Source: Candidatus Bathyarchaeia archaeon
Lineage (GTDB): Archaea > Thermoproteota > Bathyarchaeia > Bathyarchaeales > Bathycorpusculaceae
Direction of reading: 5' to 3'
DNA: 64,000 bases
Assembly: GCA_038873195.1 (NCBI GenBank)
Contig: JAVZEV010000001.1
Span: 958,490-1,022,489, forward strand
Program-made: the position numbers and the translations under genes
Notes under the pieces: model-generated
What the model was told of the DNA's origin: nothing
Databases searched by the model: none
Seen by the model: only the letters and a program-made list of their open reading frames with translations
Shown here: piece after piece, positions 8,814 through 17,958 of the stretch
Layout: the number at the start of each line of letters is the position of its first letter
Numbering within the stretch: the first letter of the stretch is position 1

Positions 8814-9341
8814 ATGACAACGAAAAAAGAGCCAATTTGGATAGCAAGAGAACTCTCAAAATGCAGCGGCTGCCGAAAATGCGAAATTGCATGCTCACTT
8901 TTCCACGAAAAACGCATATGGCCAGAAGCTTCAAGAGTAAGAGTATTCATGCTAGTTCCCGGTGTAGAGTTTCCACATTTCTGCGCTCAATGTGAAGATT
9001 ATCCATGTGTAAAAGCTTGTCCAGTAAAAGCGTTGTTAATAAGCAAGAAGACAGGCGCGGTTTTAGTAAAAAACAAAGCGTGTATCGCCTGCGGCAAGTG
9101 CATAGACGCGTGTCCGGGAAGAATACCACACATGCACCCAACAGAAAAGCGTGTGGTGATTTGCGACTTGTGCAATGGTGACCCGCAATGTGTAAAAGTA
9201 TGCCAAGAAGGAGGATGGAATGTGTTAAAGAAAGTTTCAAGAGGAGACCATCCCTTCAAGCTTTATGCTCGCACTCCAGAAGAAATAACCAAAAATTTAG
9301 CCCTTAAAATGTACGGGGAACAAGCTGAGGAATATCTATGA
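8814..9341 (+). CDS. Four-cluster ferredoxin subunit of tungsten oxidoreductase
   Basis: A 175-residue iron-sulfur protein of the HycB/DmsB type. Sixteen cysteines form four sets: CSGCRKCEIAC, CAQCEDYPCVKAC, CIACGKCIDAC and CDLCNGDPQCVKVC, so four [4Fe-4S] clusters are expected. It is most likely the electron-transfer subunit of the tungsten enzyme encoded next, whose ATG overlaps this stop codon (ATGA). That pairing resembles the two-subunit WOR5 of Pyrococcus furiosus. The frame is open 27 codons further upstream, but that part is not ferredoxin-like; AAAGGA before the ATG at 8814 decides the start. Confidence 0.88.
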   Translation: MTTKKEPIWIARELSKCSGCRKCEIACSLFHEKRIWPEASRVRVFMLVPGVEFPHFCAQCEDYPCVKACPVKALLISKKTGAVLVKNKACIACGKCIDACPGRIPHMHPTEKRVVICDLCNGDPQCVKVCQEGGWNVLKKVSRGDHPFKLYARTPEEITKNLALKMYGEQAEEYL

Positions 9342-11209
9342 TTCTAGGCTATGCTGGCAAATTTCTTGAAGTGAACCTTTCAAATGGCAAAATTAAAGAA
9401 ACAAGATTTGAAGATGAAATTCTAAAAGATTACATTGGCGGCAGAGGCTTAGCAACAAAAATTCTCTGGGACCGCTTAGGCAACAAATGGGAAAAAGTAG
9501 ACCCGTTAAGTTCAGAAAACATACTCTTGTTTTTAACAGGACCATTAACTGGATATTTTCCCGGCGGAAGAATCTGCGTTTCAGGCAAATCGCCACAGAG
9601 CAACGGTGTCGTAGGCTCAACTGTTGGCGGAGAATTCAGCGTTGAGCTAAGATGTGCGGGTTATGACGGCATAATCATTACCGGCGCCTCAGAAAAACCA
9701 GTTTACTTGTTCGTTAAAGACTCAGATGTTGAAATTAGAGATGCAAACCACGTTTGGAGCAAAGACACAAAACAAACAGTCACGACACTAACAAAGGAGA
9801 GCAGAGAACTTCTGAAAAGGCGTTATCCACTTTATGGCGAATGGAAAGAACCAGCACTGCTCTACATCGGTCCGGCAGGAGAGAACAAAGTAAGAACAGC
9901 AGTCGTTGCAGCCAAATGGTCTCATGCGGCGGGCTACGGTGGTTACGGAGCAGTTATGGGTTCCAAAAAACTGAAAGCAGTAGCGGTTAAGGGTACCGGA
10001 CCTTTGCCAGAGGTTGCTGACATAAGAAGAGTTAAGCGGCTAATCCAAGTTATAAACGATAATGCGTATGATAACGACATCTGGAGACGATGGGGAACAG
10101 GCTCAGGCGGCTACGAAGTCGGCGCAAAAACAAGCTCAGAACCGGTAAAAAATTGGCAAGAAGAATGGCACGACGCAAAAAGTTTCGGGGTTGACCAATT
10201 TGAAAACAGAGTTTGGGTCAAACAGTACTGGAGCGATTTTGGCTGTCCAACATGCTGCTTAAAAGTGGCTGTTGTAAAAAGTGGCAAATTTAAAGGAGCT
10301 ATAACAGATAACCCAGACTATGAAATGCAAGCTTATTTAGGTCCAAACTTAGGAATTTTCACACCAGAAGAAAACGTTTTTCTCTCGTCGCTCATTGACG
10401 ATTTGGGTTTGTGCGGTATCCAAACAGGAAACGTGATGGGTTTTGCTGCCGAACTTTTCCAGAGAGGAATATTAACTAAAAAGGATTTGGACGGAATAGA
10501 ACTTAAATGGGGTGACGCTGAAGCTTTTGCGACTTTAGCTAGAAAAATCGCTTTCAGAGAAGGAGTAGGCGACTTACTGGCTGAAGGAACTTATCGGGCA
10601 GCATTAAAAATTGGAAAAATGAAAAACGCGGACGTATTGCCCTACGCTGTACAGTCCAAAGGTATAGGAATAGGCGCCCACGGCATACGCAGCGGCAAAG
10701 ACTACCCAGAGATAATCTCTTACGCTTGCTCAGTGCAAGGCGGAGACCACACATCCACAACTGGACTACCACTAGACAGCGGCGGAAGCGAACTAATGGA
10801 AATATTCAATGACTCAGGCGTATACTGCAACTTTAACAGTTTCGGAATACCACGCAACCTCAAATTTGACTTTTACGAGGCAGTTACAGGTTTAAAGTTA
10901 ACACGCGAAGAATGGTGCAACACCAAAGCAATGAAAATACTGCAACTACAAAGAACCCTGCTACTTCTTGGCGGTCCAGACTTAAAATGGAACCCAAAAA
11001 TCCACGACGACAACCCACCAAGATTCTATGAACCCTTGCCTTCCGGACCTTACAAAGGAAAAACCACCGACAAAACAGCAGTGGAAGAATACAGAAATAG
11101 GTATTATGAAGCGGTTGGCTGGGACAAGAACGGCATACCAACAGTTGAAGTTCTTCATAAACTTGGGTTAGAAGACGTAAACAAAACATTAGAAAAACTG
11201 CGCCGATAA
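9338..11209 (+). CDS. Tungsten aldehyde:ferredoxin oxidoreductase, WOR5-like large subunit
   Basis: A 623-residue member of the AOR family, which oxidises aldehydes to carboxylic acids with a tungstopterin and passes electrons to an Fe-S cluster and ferredoxin. The start MILGYAGKFLEVNLSNGK and the GGRGLATKILWD and GPLTG blocks are typical of the pterin-binding N-terminal domain. The proximal cluster motif is unusual: D300-x2-C303-x3-C307 with C497, where most relatives have cysteine at the first position. It overlaps the four-cluster ferredoxin gene by four bases and almost certainly forms a complex with it. The natural aldehyde cannot be read from the sequence. Confidence 0.93.
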   Translation: MILGYAGKFLEVNLSNGKIKETRFEDEILKDYIGGRGLATKILWDRLGNKWEKVDPLSSENILLFLTGPLTGYFPGGRICVSGKSPQSNGVVGSTVGGEFSVELRCAGYDGIIITGASEKPVYLFVKDSDVEIRDANHVWSKDTKQTVTTLTKESRELLKRRYPLYGEWKEPALLYIGPAGENKVRTAVVAAKWSHAAGYGGYGAVMGSKKLKAVAVKGTGPLPEVADIRRVKRLIQVINDNAYDNDIWRRWGTGSGGYEVGAKTSSEPVKNWQEEWHDAKSFGVDQFENRVWVKQYWSDFGCPTCCLKVAVVKSGKFKGAITDNPDYEMQAYLGPNLGIFTPEENVFLSSLIDDLGLCGIQTGNVMGFAAELFQRGILTKKDLDGIELKWGDAEAFATLARKIAFREGVGDLLAEGTYRAALKIGKMKNADVLPYAVQSKGIGIGAHGIRSGKDYPEIISYACSVQGGDHTSTTGLPLDSGGSELMEIFNDSGVYCNFNSFGIPRNLKFDFYEAVTGLKLTREEWCNTKAMKILQLQRTLLLLGGPDLKWNPKIHDDNPPRFYEPLPSGPYKGKTTDKTAVEEYRNRYYEAVGWDKNGIPTVEVLHKLGLEDVNKTLEKLRR

Positions 11210-11275
11210 AGGTCAATATTTAAATGACTGAACTTTCTTAAAATACCCTTAATTCATAGTTGGAAGTGAAAATGT

Positions 11276-11578
11276 TTGAGTAAGAAATGGTCTGAAAAGT
11301 TAAGCGCTCAATGTAGCATAGACCCAGATGTTTTGGAAACTATGCGAAAAGAACTAAGCACAAGCTGTTACGGCGACACAGAAATTGCTCAGCAAATCAT
11401 AGAAGAACTTACCACAAGCTGCGGTTTTAACGAAGATGATTTGAGAAAGTTTGTACGAGAAGTAGCAAAAAGCTGCCCCTTAGATGCAAAAAGACTCCAT
11501 AAAGAAATTGTAGAAGCTGAAGGCAAAAAAGAAAAGGCTTATCAAGCCATATACAAATCCTCGATAAGGCCACTGTAA
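11276..11578 (+). CDS. Small protein of four 18-residue cysteine repeats
   Basis: A 100-residue protein I do not recognise. Cysteines fall at residues 13, 31, 49 and 67, exactly 18 apart, and the surrounding residues repeat too: a hydrophobic residue and Ser/Thr before the Cys, an acidic residue about three after it, then a helix ending in Glu. This gives four tandem units, beginning LSAQC, LSTSC, LTTSC and VAKSC. The four cysteines could bind a metal or cluster, or be redox-active. The TTG start follows GGAAG; ATG at 11273 in another frame stops after three codons. It lies 66 bases downstream of the tungsten oxidoreductase on the same strand. Confidence 0.7.
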   Translation: MSKKWSEKLSAQCSIDPDVLETMRKELSTSCYGDTEIAQQIIEELTTSCGFNEDDLRKFVREVAKSCPLDAKRLHKEIVEAEGKKEKAYQAIYKSSIRPL

Positions 11579-11797
11579 TCTATGGCAAACTAAAGAAGCT
11601 TAGACCTGACTTTAACATCACTTAACATGAAAAGTATCGTACATTTAAATTAGAGAGTTTAGTTGCCTGCAAACGGATGAACACCTTTTTTCTTATCCAT
11701 CATTTGTTAATCCGACTAATTGAATCAATAGCGTCTGTTTAAAACGTAGAACAAGCAAATCCTTAATATAAAAATAGTTCATCTTGTTTTGTCGATA

Positions 11798-12417
11798 TTA
11801 ATTTTGGCTTGAGACGCGTAAGACCTTCGTTGGTGTCACAATTATTGAGACTTTTTCATCTCTCTCTTCGAGTGGAACAGTATTAACGATTTGTATATCG
11901 TGAACTGTTGTTACAATTGGAACCTCGCCGAACCTCCTTTTCAGCATTTTAATTTCCGTATCGCCGTATCCTCCTCCTTTACCAAGTCTATGTCCGTATT
12001 TATCAACTGCCACTGACCCCTCAACTATTAAATCTGGTTTCGGAATTTCTTCTGCGTTAACATTATGTCCATATTTAAAGGCGCCTTTTATTGTAGATGC
12101 AAAATTTTCTCTTCCTTTAACATCTTTTGGATTGACAATAATATAGCCAAGTTTCAGTCTTGGCGAAGCCATAATTAGAATCTTGCCGTCTAAAAGTGCG
12201 TGCTCTCGAATCTTTTGCTGTGCATAATCTGGATTTGCAAACACGGTTTTTGCTTCTGCCCATTCTTTTAACTGTCTAACTTTTTTGCAGCCTTTTCAGA
12301 ACCAGCAAAGTTTGGAATATGTCCACGACAAGGAAGCGGAAACCTTGCAACGCCATTTCTTTCAAGTTTGGTCCAAATTTCTTCGCGTAAAAGTTTCTTG
12401 GCAGTTTTAGTGTCCAT
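11798..12417 (-). pseudogene. 5-formyltetrahydrofolate cyclo-ligase-like gene with a frameshift
   Basis: Read in two frames, this gives a complete 5-formyl-THF cyclo-ligase homologue (MTHFS), which turns 5-formyl-THF into 5,10-methenyl-THF with ATP. The first frame starts at ATG 12417 (MDTKTAKKLLREEIWTKL) and stops soon after SEKAAKK; the second continues with RQLKEWAEAKTVFANPDY and holds the family's GKGGGYGDTEIKML motif. The break is at six A residues in the mRNA (12281-12286). One more A would join the frames into about 206 residues, the usual length. So this is either a recent inactivation, a sequencing error in a homopolymer, or frameshifting. It lies just downstream of the threonine-to-glycine operon. 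Confidence 0.8.
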
Positions 12418-12465
12418 TTTTCCACTTAAAAACATTGGACGACAGAAATAGAGAAGGAAAGAGAA

Positions 12466-13659
12466 TTAGATTATGTGTAGTTCTTTTCCGATTTTTTCAA
12501 ATGCGTTTATGGCGAAATCTAAGTCTTCTCGAGTTAACGCAGCGTTCATGATTGTTCGTATGCGGGCTTTGTCTCTTGCAACCATTGGATAGACAATAGG
12601 TAAAGCAAAAACACCTTCTTCAAAGAGACGCGCACTTAGTTTTTTGGCCACACCACTTTCTCCAACTATGATTGGCGTTATGGGGGTTTGGCTGTTGCCA
12701 ATGTCAAAGCCTAAATCTTTCATGGCTTTCTTGAAATACCGCGTATGCTCCCAAAGTCTTTGTACATGCTGTGGTTCTTGTTCCAGAACGTCGATGGCAG
12801 CTATGCAAGCAGCTGCAACAGCTGGTGGATGTGAACCGCTGAGAAGCCAAGTTCGTGATTTGTTATAGGCAAAATTAATCAAGTCTTGCGAACCAGAAAC
12901 GTGACCGCCTACGACGCCAAACGCTTTGGAGAATGTGCCCATTTCAACGTGGACTTTGTCACGGCTAAGCTTAAAGTGGCTAACAATGCCTCTTCCCCCT
13001 TCGCCTAGTACGCCTTCGCCGTGAGCATCATCTACATAAACCATTGCGCCATGTTCCGCGCCCAGTTTTGCGATTCCGTCTAAGGGTGCTATATCGCCGT
13101 CCATGGAGAAAACGCCATCTGTGATTATCAGTATACGCCTGTATGGTGGCTGGTGTTTCTCTGCTTCGTCTAGAACCCGTTGCAAATCTTGCATGTCTGC
13201 ATGTTTGTAAACGGCTCTTTCTGCGTGTGAAAGCCTGACTCCGTCTATTATGCTGCCGTGGTTCAGTTCGTCGCTTATTATCAAGTCGCCTTTACCAGCC
13301 AGCTGCGGAATCAAGCCCGCGTTAGCTGCAAAGCCCGTTTGATAAACAAGCGAAGCTTCAGCACGTTTGAATTTAGCAAGGCGCTTCTCAAGTTCCACAT
13401 GTATGTCCATTGTTCCAGCAATTGGGCGAACAGAACCAGAGCCAGCACCATGCGTTTGAACAGCTTTTATCGCTGCTTCCTTCAGTTTTGGATGATTACT
13501 TAATCCAAGATAATTGTTTGAACAAAACATTAAGACTTTTTTTCCTTCAACAGTGCACCATGGTGTGCTTGGGCCTTGCAAAACACGGATTTTCCAGTCA
13601 AGTTCATTTCGCACTAACTCTTCATACTCTTCGCGTAAAAACGCTGTTGGGCTGCGCAT
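12466..13659 (-). CDS. kbl: 2-amino-3-ketobutyrate CoA ligase (glycine C-acetyltransferase)
   Basis: A 397-residue PLP enzyme of the alpha-oxoamine synthase family. It splits 2-amino-3-oxobutyrate with CoA into glycine and acetyl-CoA, the second step of threonine breakdown. Family blocks are FCSNNYLGLSNHPK, GAGSGSVRPIAGT, DELNHGSIIDG, VDDAHGEGVLGEGGRG and the PLP lysine in GTFSKAFGVVGG. Length matches the family. It follows a threonine dehydrogenase-like gene by 47 bases on the same strand, which favours Kbl over the related BioF or ALAS enzymes. Confidence 0.93.
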   Translation of the reverse strand: MRSPTAFLREEYEELVRNELDWKIRVLQGPSTPWCTVEGKKVLMFCSNNYLGLSNHPKLKEAAIKAVQTHGAGSGSVRPIAGTMDIHVELEKRLAKFKRAEASLVYQTGFAANAGLIPQLAGKGDLIISDELNHGSIIDGVRLSHAERAVYKHADMQDLQRVLDEAEKHQPPYRRILIITDGVFSMDGDIAPLDGIAKLGAEHGAMVYVDDAHGEGVLGEGGRGIVSHFKLSRDKVHVEMGTFSKAFGVVGGHVSGSQDLINFAYNKSRTWLLSGSHPPAVAAACIAAIDVLEQEPQHVQRLWEHTRYFKKAMKDLGFDIGNSQTPITPIIVGESGVAKKLSARLFEEGVFALPIVYPMVARDKARIRTIMNAALTREDLDFAINAFEKIGKELHII

Positions 13660-13706
13660 TTATTAACACCACTTTTCCTACTCACAAAGCATTCTCTTAA
13701 CTCTTT

Positions 13707-14687
13707 CTAGACTAAACCCCCGCTTGCAAATCGTCTTTTCAGCTTTTCTATCATGTCCTTCGTCATGGAAGCCAAATCATATGCGGGTTTCCAACCCCAA
13801 TCTTTGCGTGCTGCACTGTCATCTATCGACATAGGCCAAGAATCGGCAATTTTCTGTCTGAAGTCAGGTTTATACTCCACTTTTAAGTCTGGAATGTACT
13901 TTCGTATTTCTGCGGCTAATTCTCCAGCGGAAAAACTTATCGCACTCAGGTTGTAGCTCGTGCGACACTTAATCTTGGATGCATCTGCTTCCATGAGGTC
14001 AATAGCTGCTTTTAGGCAGTCGGGCATATACATCATAGGCAAAACTGTGTCTTCTCTCACAAAACAGGTGTACCGTTTCTTTTTAATCGCTTCGTAAAAT
14101 ATTTCCACGGCATAATCAGTTGTGCCTCCGCCTGGAAGGGTTTCACTGCTTATGATGCCTGGGTAGCGAACACTTCGTACGTCCAAGCCAAACTTGGCAA
14201 AATAATAATTACATAGTAACTCGCCAGCAACTTTGGTTACGCCATACATGGTTCGGGGAATCAGCACGGTGTTTTGGGGGGTGTTAACGCGAGGAGCTTC
14301 TGGACCGAAAACAGCTATGGAGCTTGGCCAGAAGACTTTGGTCGTGCCTTGTTCTCTCGCAACTTCAAGCACGTTGTAAAGCCCGTCCATATTAACATGC
14401 CACGCAAGTTGCGGGTTTTCTTCGCCTGTGGCTGAGAGAACTGCTGCTAAATGGTAAATTGTGTCAACATCATATTTTTCGACGATTTTCTTGATGTTTT
14501 CTCGGTCAGAAGTGTCAACAAACTCGAAGGGACCGGACTCCAAAAGTGTGCCGCTTGGTTTTCGTTTGTGTCCAGCCGCTACAACGTTATCTCCGCCATA
14601 TCTTTTTCGCAGTTCCATTGTTAATTCAGAACCGATTTGTCCTGTGGAGCCTGTTACAAGAATTCGTTTCATGTTCTTTTTAGACAT
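13707..14687 (-). CDS. L-threonine 3-dehydrogenase, SDR type
   Basis: A 326-residue short-chain dehydrogenase of the GalE-like group that includes the epimerase-type L-threonine 3-dehydrogenases. It would oxidise threonine to 2-amino-3-oxobutyrate with NAD+. The nucleotide motif GSTGQIGSEL is at about residues 12-21, and the catalytic Tyr-x3-Lys is in MYGVTKVAGELL. PSSIAVFGPEAPR and RYPGIISSETLPGGGTTDYAVEIFY match the threonine dehydrogenase subgroup rather than sugar epimerases. The kbl gene directly downstream completes the pathway. ATG at 14672 is an alternative start. Confidence 0.9.
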   Translation of the reverse strand: MSKKNMKRILVTGSTGQIGSELTMELRKRYGGDNVVAAGHKRKPSGTLLESGPFEFVDTSDRENIKKIVEKYDVDTIYHLAAVLSATGEENPQLAWHVNMDGLYNVLEVAREQGTTKVFWPSSIAVFGPEAPRVNTPQNTVLIPRTMYGVTKVAGELLCNYYFAKFGLDVRSVRYPGIISSETLPGGGTTDYAVEIFYEAIKKKRYTCFVREDTVLPMMYMPDCLKAAIDLMEADASKIKCRTSYNLSAISFSAGELAAEIRKYIPDLKVEYKPDFRQKIADSWPMSIDDSAARKDWGWKPAYDLASMTKDMIEKLKRRFASGGLV

Positions 14688-14783
14688 TTAGCAAGACTCC
14701 AGTTATTCGAAGAGAAAAGGATGTTAGAATCTGCGAGATATAAGAATTTTCAGAAAAGAAACATGTATACATCATAATTTTAA

Positions 14784-15392
14784 CTATAAAGTCTCAAGCT
14801 TACGAAGCAGTTCCTCAATTGGATTCTTGTGAAAATCAACTCGCAAATTTACTTCCACCTTTTTTGCGCTAACGACAATTAGCGCGGCTGAAATTTCGCC
14901 TCGTCTATCTCCGCCACTTTCGCTTCCAGCTTTCAACGCGTTTGCCATTCTCCAAGCTAAACTTCCGCTGGAATGTTCAAATTTTCTAGCCATGCTTGCC
15001 AAGACTTCTTTCCCTGTAAGCAAATTTCCAATAACAACGTAGTCTTCACCTATAATTTCTCCATGCCATTGCGGAGCTTTAGCGCCTGTGAAAACCGCTT
15101 TTTCTCCTCTAAAATTCATAATCGCAACTTGCCGCAATTCATTTTCAGCATCCTCTGCCAAAAGCTTCTCCAAAGCTTCTTTTGGAGTTAAACCCATTGC
15201 CAACATTTCTAAGCCTTTAATGCCATAAGTCACATTTGTATAGGCTTGCGTTGCCACAACACCCACTCCGGGTTTTGCGTGAGGAACCCTATCGCCAACC
15301 GATTCCACGCCTGTAGCAGTGGCAACGCCCATTTTCTCATGATTAGACAAGATAGATAGAATTGAAAATGTCCCAGCAGACGACAACCTCAT
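14784..15392 (-). CDS. DUF1028 protein (Ntn-hydrolase-like)
   Basis: A 202-residue DUF1028 protein. The family is related to Ntn hydrolases and is often found near amino-acid or peptide catabolism genes, but its reaction is not established. The recognisable stretches are TFSILSILSNHEKMGVATAT, VGDRVPHAKPGVGVVATQAY and the late SGSLAWRMANALKAG and GGDRRGEISAALIVV. AAGGAGC lies about 10 bases before the ATG at 15392. It is on the same strand as the threonine operon, separated by about 96 bases, so it may share its theme. Confidence 0.85.
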   Translation of the reverse strand: MRLSSAGTFSILSILSNHEKMGVATATGVESVGDRVPHAKPGVGVVATQAYTNVTYGIKGLEMLAMGLTPKEALEKLLAEDAENELRQVAIMNFRGEKAVFTGAKAPQWHGEIIGEDYVVIGNLLTGKEVLASMARKFEHSSGSLAWRMANALKAGSESGGDRRGEISAALIVVSAKKVEVNLRVDFHKNPIEELLRKLETL

Positions 15393-15461
15393 CTGATTGA
15401 ATGCTCCTTATTCATCAAAATAGTTTAAAGCTCACGCAATAAATCTTGTCACTGACAAGCA

Positions 15462-16580
15462 ATGAAACTAGGCTTTATCGTTAACCCAATTGCGGGCATG
15501 GGAGGCAAAGTAGGACTGAAAGGTACAAACGGTGTTCTGAAAGAAGCGATTGCGCGAGGCGCAAAGCCAGTAGCGCCGGAAAGAGCCATAGAATTTCTGC
15601 GAAAACTAAGGGAAAGCATGGAAAATAGACAAATAGAGATTTTGACTTGCCCAGGAATAATGGGTGAAGAAGAAGCGGAAAAAGCGAAGTTTCCAGTTCA
15701 AGTTTTATCTATGAAGATAGGAAAAGAAACTACTGCTGAAGATACAAAAGCCGCTGTTAAACTTTTGATTAGGGCAAAAGCAGACTTAATAGTCTTTGTT
15801 GGCGGAGACGGCACAGCTAAAGACATTTTAGATGCCATGCAAGGCAACAGTGAAGTGCCAGTTTTGGGCGTGCCTTCAGGAGTGAAAATGTATAGTGGTG
15901 TTTTTGCCGTAAGCCCTCGAGACGCTGTAGATGTGGTCTTAATATTTGCTGATAAGCAAGCAGAAATTGCAGAGTTCGAAATCATGGACGCTGATGAGAA
16001 GGTTATACGAAGCGACATTTTCGCCGTTAAGCTATATGGTTTTTTGAAAGGACCCTTTGTCCCAATGCGAATTCAAGGAAGAAAACAAGTAAGTCCAGAA
16101 ACAGTTGATGAGAAAGAAAACCAGACAGCCATAGCGCAGTTCATAGTTGAAGGGATGCAGCCAAACGCGACGTACATCCTGGGTCCAGGAACTACAGTAA
16201 AACGCATAGCCGAGTTACTGGGCGTAGCAAAAACGGTGCTTGGGGTAGACATCTACAAGAACGGAAAAGTATTATTGGATGTGGATGAGAAAAGAATTCT
16301 GAAAGAAGTAAAAGATTGGCGGAACACATGGATTATTCTTTCTCCGATTGGGCACCAAGGGGTTCTTTTGGGAAGGGGAAACCAGCAAATAAGTCCTGAA
16401 ATCATCAAGCATGTTGGAAAAGAGCATATTATTGTTGCAGCAACCAAAGGCAAGCTTCAGAGCATTGAAGGAAATGTTCTAAGAGTTGACACTGGAGACA
16501 TAGAAACGGATAACATGCTTAAAGGATACATAAAAGTTGTAACAGATTACCGAGAATGGCGATTAATGCCAGTGCAATAA
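15462..16580 (+). CDS. ATP-NAD kinase/AcoX-like protein
   Basis: A 372-residue protein of the COG3199/AcoX branch of ATP-NAD kinases. True NAD kinases make NADP from NAD; for this branch the substrate is less certain. The nucleotide-binding blocks are GFIVNPIAGMGGKVGLKGT at the start, VFVGGDGTAKDILDA with the diagnostic GGDGT, and GVPSGVKMYSGVFAVSP. The late LSPIGHQGVLLGRGNQQISPEII is also characteristic. The length is longer than classical NAD kinases (about 280) and fits the AcoX-like type. The gene is divergent from DUF1028 and convergent with phosphoglycerate mutase. Confidence 0.85.
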   Translation: MKLGFIVNPIAGMGGKVGLKGTNGVLKEAIARGAKPVAPERAIEFLRKLRESMENRQIEILTCPGIMGEEEAEKAKFPVQVLSMKIGKETTAEDTKAAVKLLIRAKADLIVFVGGDGTAKDILDAMQGNSEVPVLGVPSGVKMYSGVFAVSPRDAVDVVLIFADKQAEIAEFEIMDADEKVIRSDIFAVKLYGFLKGPFVPMRIQGRKQVSPETVDEKENQTAIAQFIVEGMQPNATYILGPGTTVKRIAELLGVAKTVLGVDIYKNGKVLLDVDEKRILKEVKDWRNTWIILSPIGHQGVLLGRGNQQISPEIIKHVGKEHIIVAATKGKLQSIEGNVLRVDTGDIETDNMLKGYIKVVTDYREWRLMPVQ

Positions 16581-16583
16581 TCA

Positions 16584-17822
16584 TTAAGCTCCAAATTTTC
16601 TGGTTTTACCAATCAGATTCATCAAGATAGGCATTAAATCAGTTCCTCTTATTCGGTTTAAACCGCCTTTTGCGCAAGTTCTCTCGCCAAATTCGGCAAC
16701 ATCGTCGCAGCGAACGTATGGTCCAGTTATCGCTACTGGAACTGGGTCTCCTTCATGGTTCCGTGTGACGGAAGAAGTTGTGTGGTCAGCGGTCACAGCT
16801 AAATAAGTCTCGTTCAAATTTACCTTCTCAAGCAAATAGCCTAACATCTTGTCTATTTTTTCTATTACTGCAATCTTCTGTTTAAGGTTTCCATCATGAC
16901 TAGGAACGTCTGGTGCTTTCACGTGTAAAAGCACAAAATCCTCTGTTTTTAACGCTTGAACCGTTGCTTTAGCCTTGGCCACGAAGTCGGTTTGAGGGGT
17001 TCCCGTGGCTCCTTTAACGTCTGCTAGTTTCATTCCGGCGACTTTGCAAACGCCTTTAATCAAAGAAACAGCAGATACACATGCCGCATTAACACCATAA
17101 ACTTCAGATAAAGGCTTAATGTTCGGAACAGTACCAGCGCCCCTACATAAAATGACATTGGCGGGAGACAATCCATGTTTTACTCTTTTCTTGTTGACCG
17201 GATGCTCCCTTAGCGCGTTATGGAATTTGTGCAAGAGGTCGTTGAGTATTTTAGCTGTGTGCTTCGCTTCTAAAGTGTCATCTAAAGCTTTGATTTCCAG
17301 AACTTTTTCTCCAACCTTCTCAGGGTCAGAGTCACTTATGGCTGTTGATAATTTGGGTCCTCGAAGAAGAAGAGTTGCACGGTGCTGAACAGTGTTTTTG
17401 AATACCATTTTGACTGATGACTCGATTGGCTTGATTTTTTGGAGACTTTCAGCAAGTTTGGAAGCATCCTCATTTGCGATTCTGCCAGCACGCCTGTCCA
17501 AAACGACAAAGTCATCGTCAACCGTTGCAAAGTTACATCGAAAAGCTACATCACCCGGCAAAACGTCTATTCCCGAACCTATAGCCTCGAAGGCACCTCT
17601 TCCTGAATAAACTTTCATAGCATCATAACCGAGCAACGCTAACGTAGCCGTGTCGCTTCCAGGTGGTATGCCCGGTGCAATTACATCCATTATTCCGCAG
17701 ATTCCAGTCTTTGCAATTTTATTCATTGATGGTTTATGTGCGGCTTCTAAGGGAGTTTTCCAACCCAACTCTTTCACTGGTCTATCAGCCATTCCGTCTC
17801 CGATAACCAGAATTGCCTTCAA
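16584..17822 (-). CDS. apgM: 2,3-bisphosphoglycerate-independent phosphoglycerate mutase, archaeal type
   Basis: A 412-residue alkaline-phosphatase-fold enzyme that interconverts 3- and 2-phosphoglycerate in glycolysis and gluconeogenesis. Key blocks are AILVIGDGMADRPV with the metal-binding Asp, GIPPGSDTATLALLGYD with the phosphoserine Ser, RCNFATVDDD, HVKAPDVPSHDGN and TADHTTSSVTRNHEGDPVPV. The frame is open to an ATG at 17861, but that start lacks a ribosome-binding site; the TTG at 17822 follows GGCGTGA and gives the usual archaeal length. Confidence 0.93.
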   Translation of the reverse strand: MKAILVIGDGMADRPVKELGWKTPLEAAHKPSMNKIAKTGICGIMDVIAPGIPPGSDTATLALLGYDAMKVYSGRGAFEAIGSGIDVLPGDVAFRCNFATVDDDFVVLDRRAGRIANEDASKLAESLQKIKPIESSVKMVFKNTVQHRATLLLRGPKLSTAISDSDPEKVGEKVLEIKALDDTLEAKHTAKILNDLLHKFHNALREHPVNKKRVKHGLSPANVILCRGAGTVPNIKPLSEVYGVNAACVSAVSLIKGVCKVAGMKLADVKGATGTPQTDFVAKAKATVQALKTEDFVLLHVKAPDVPSHDGNLKQKIAVIEKIDKMLGYLLEKVNLNETYLAVTADHTTSSVTRNHEGDPVPVAITGPYVRCDDVAEFGERTCAKGGLNRIRGTDLMPILMNLIGKTRKFGA

Positions 17823-17958
17823 CTTTAATTCACGCCATTCCAGTCTGTGCAAGGAATACATTCAAATTTAGATGTGAACGGTTAAAACACTTATGCATCT
17901 AAACAAGAAGCATGTGCTTAAGGTTATGAGAAGAAAACGTTTAATAGTTTGATTCAGT

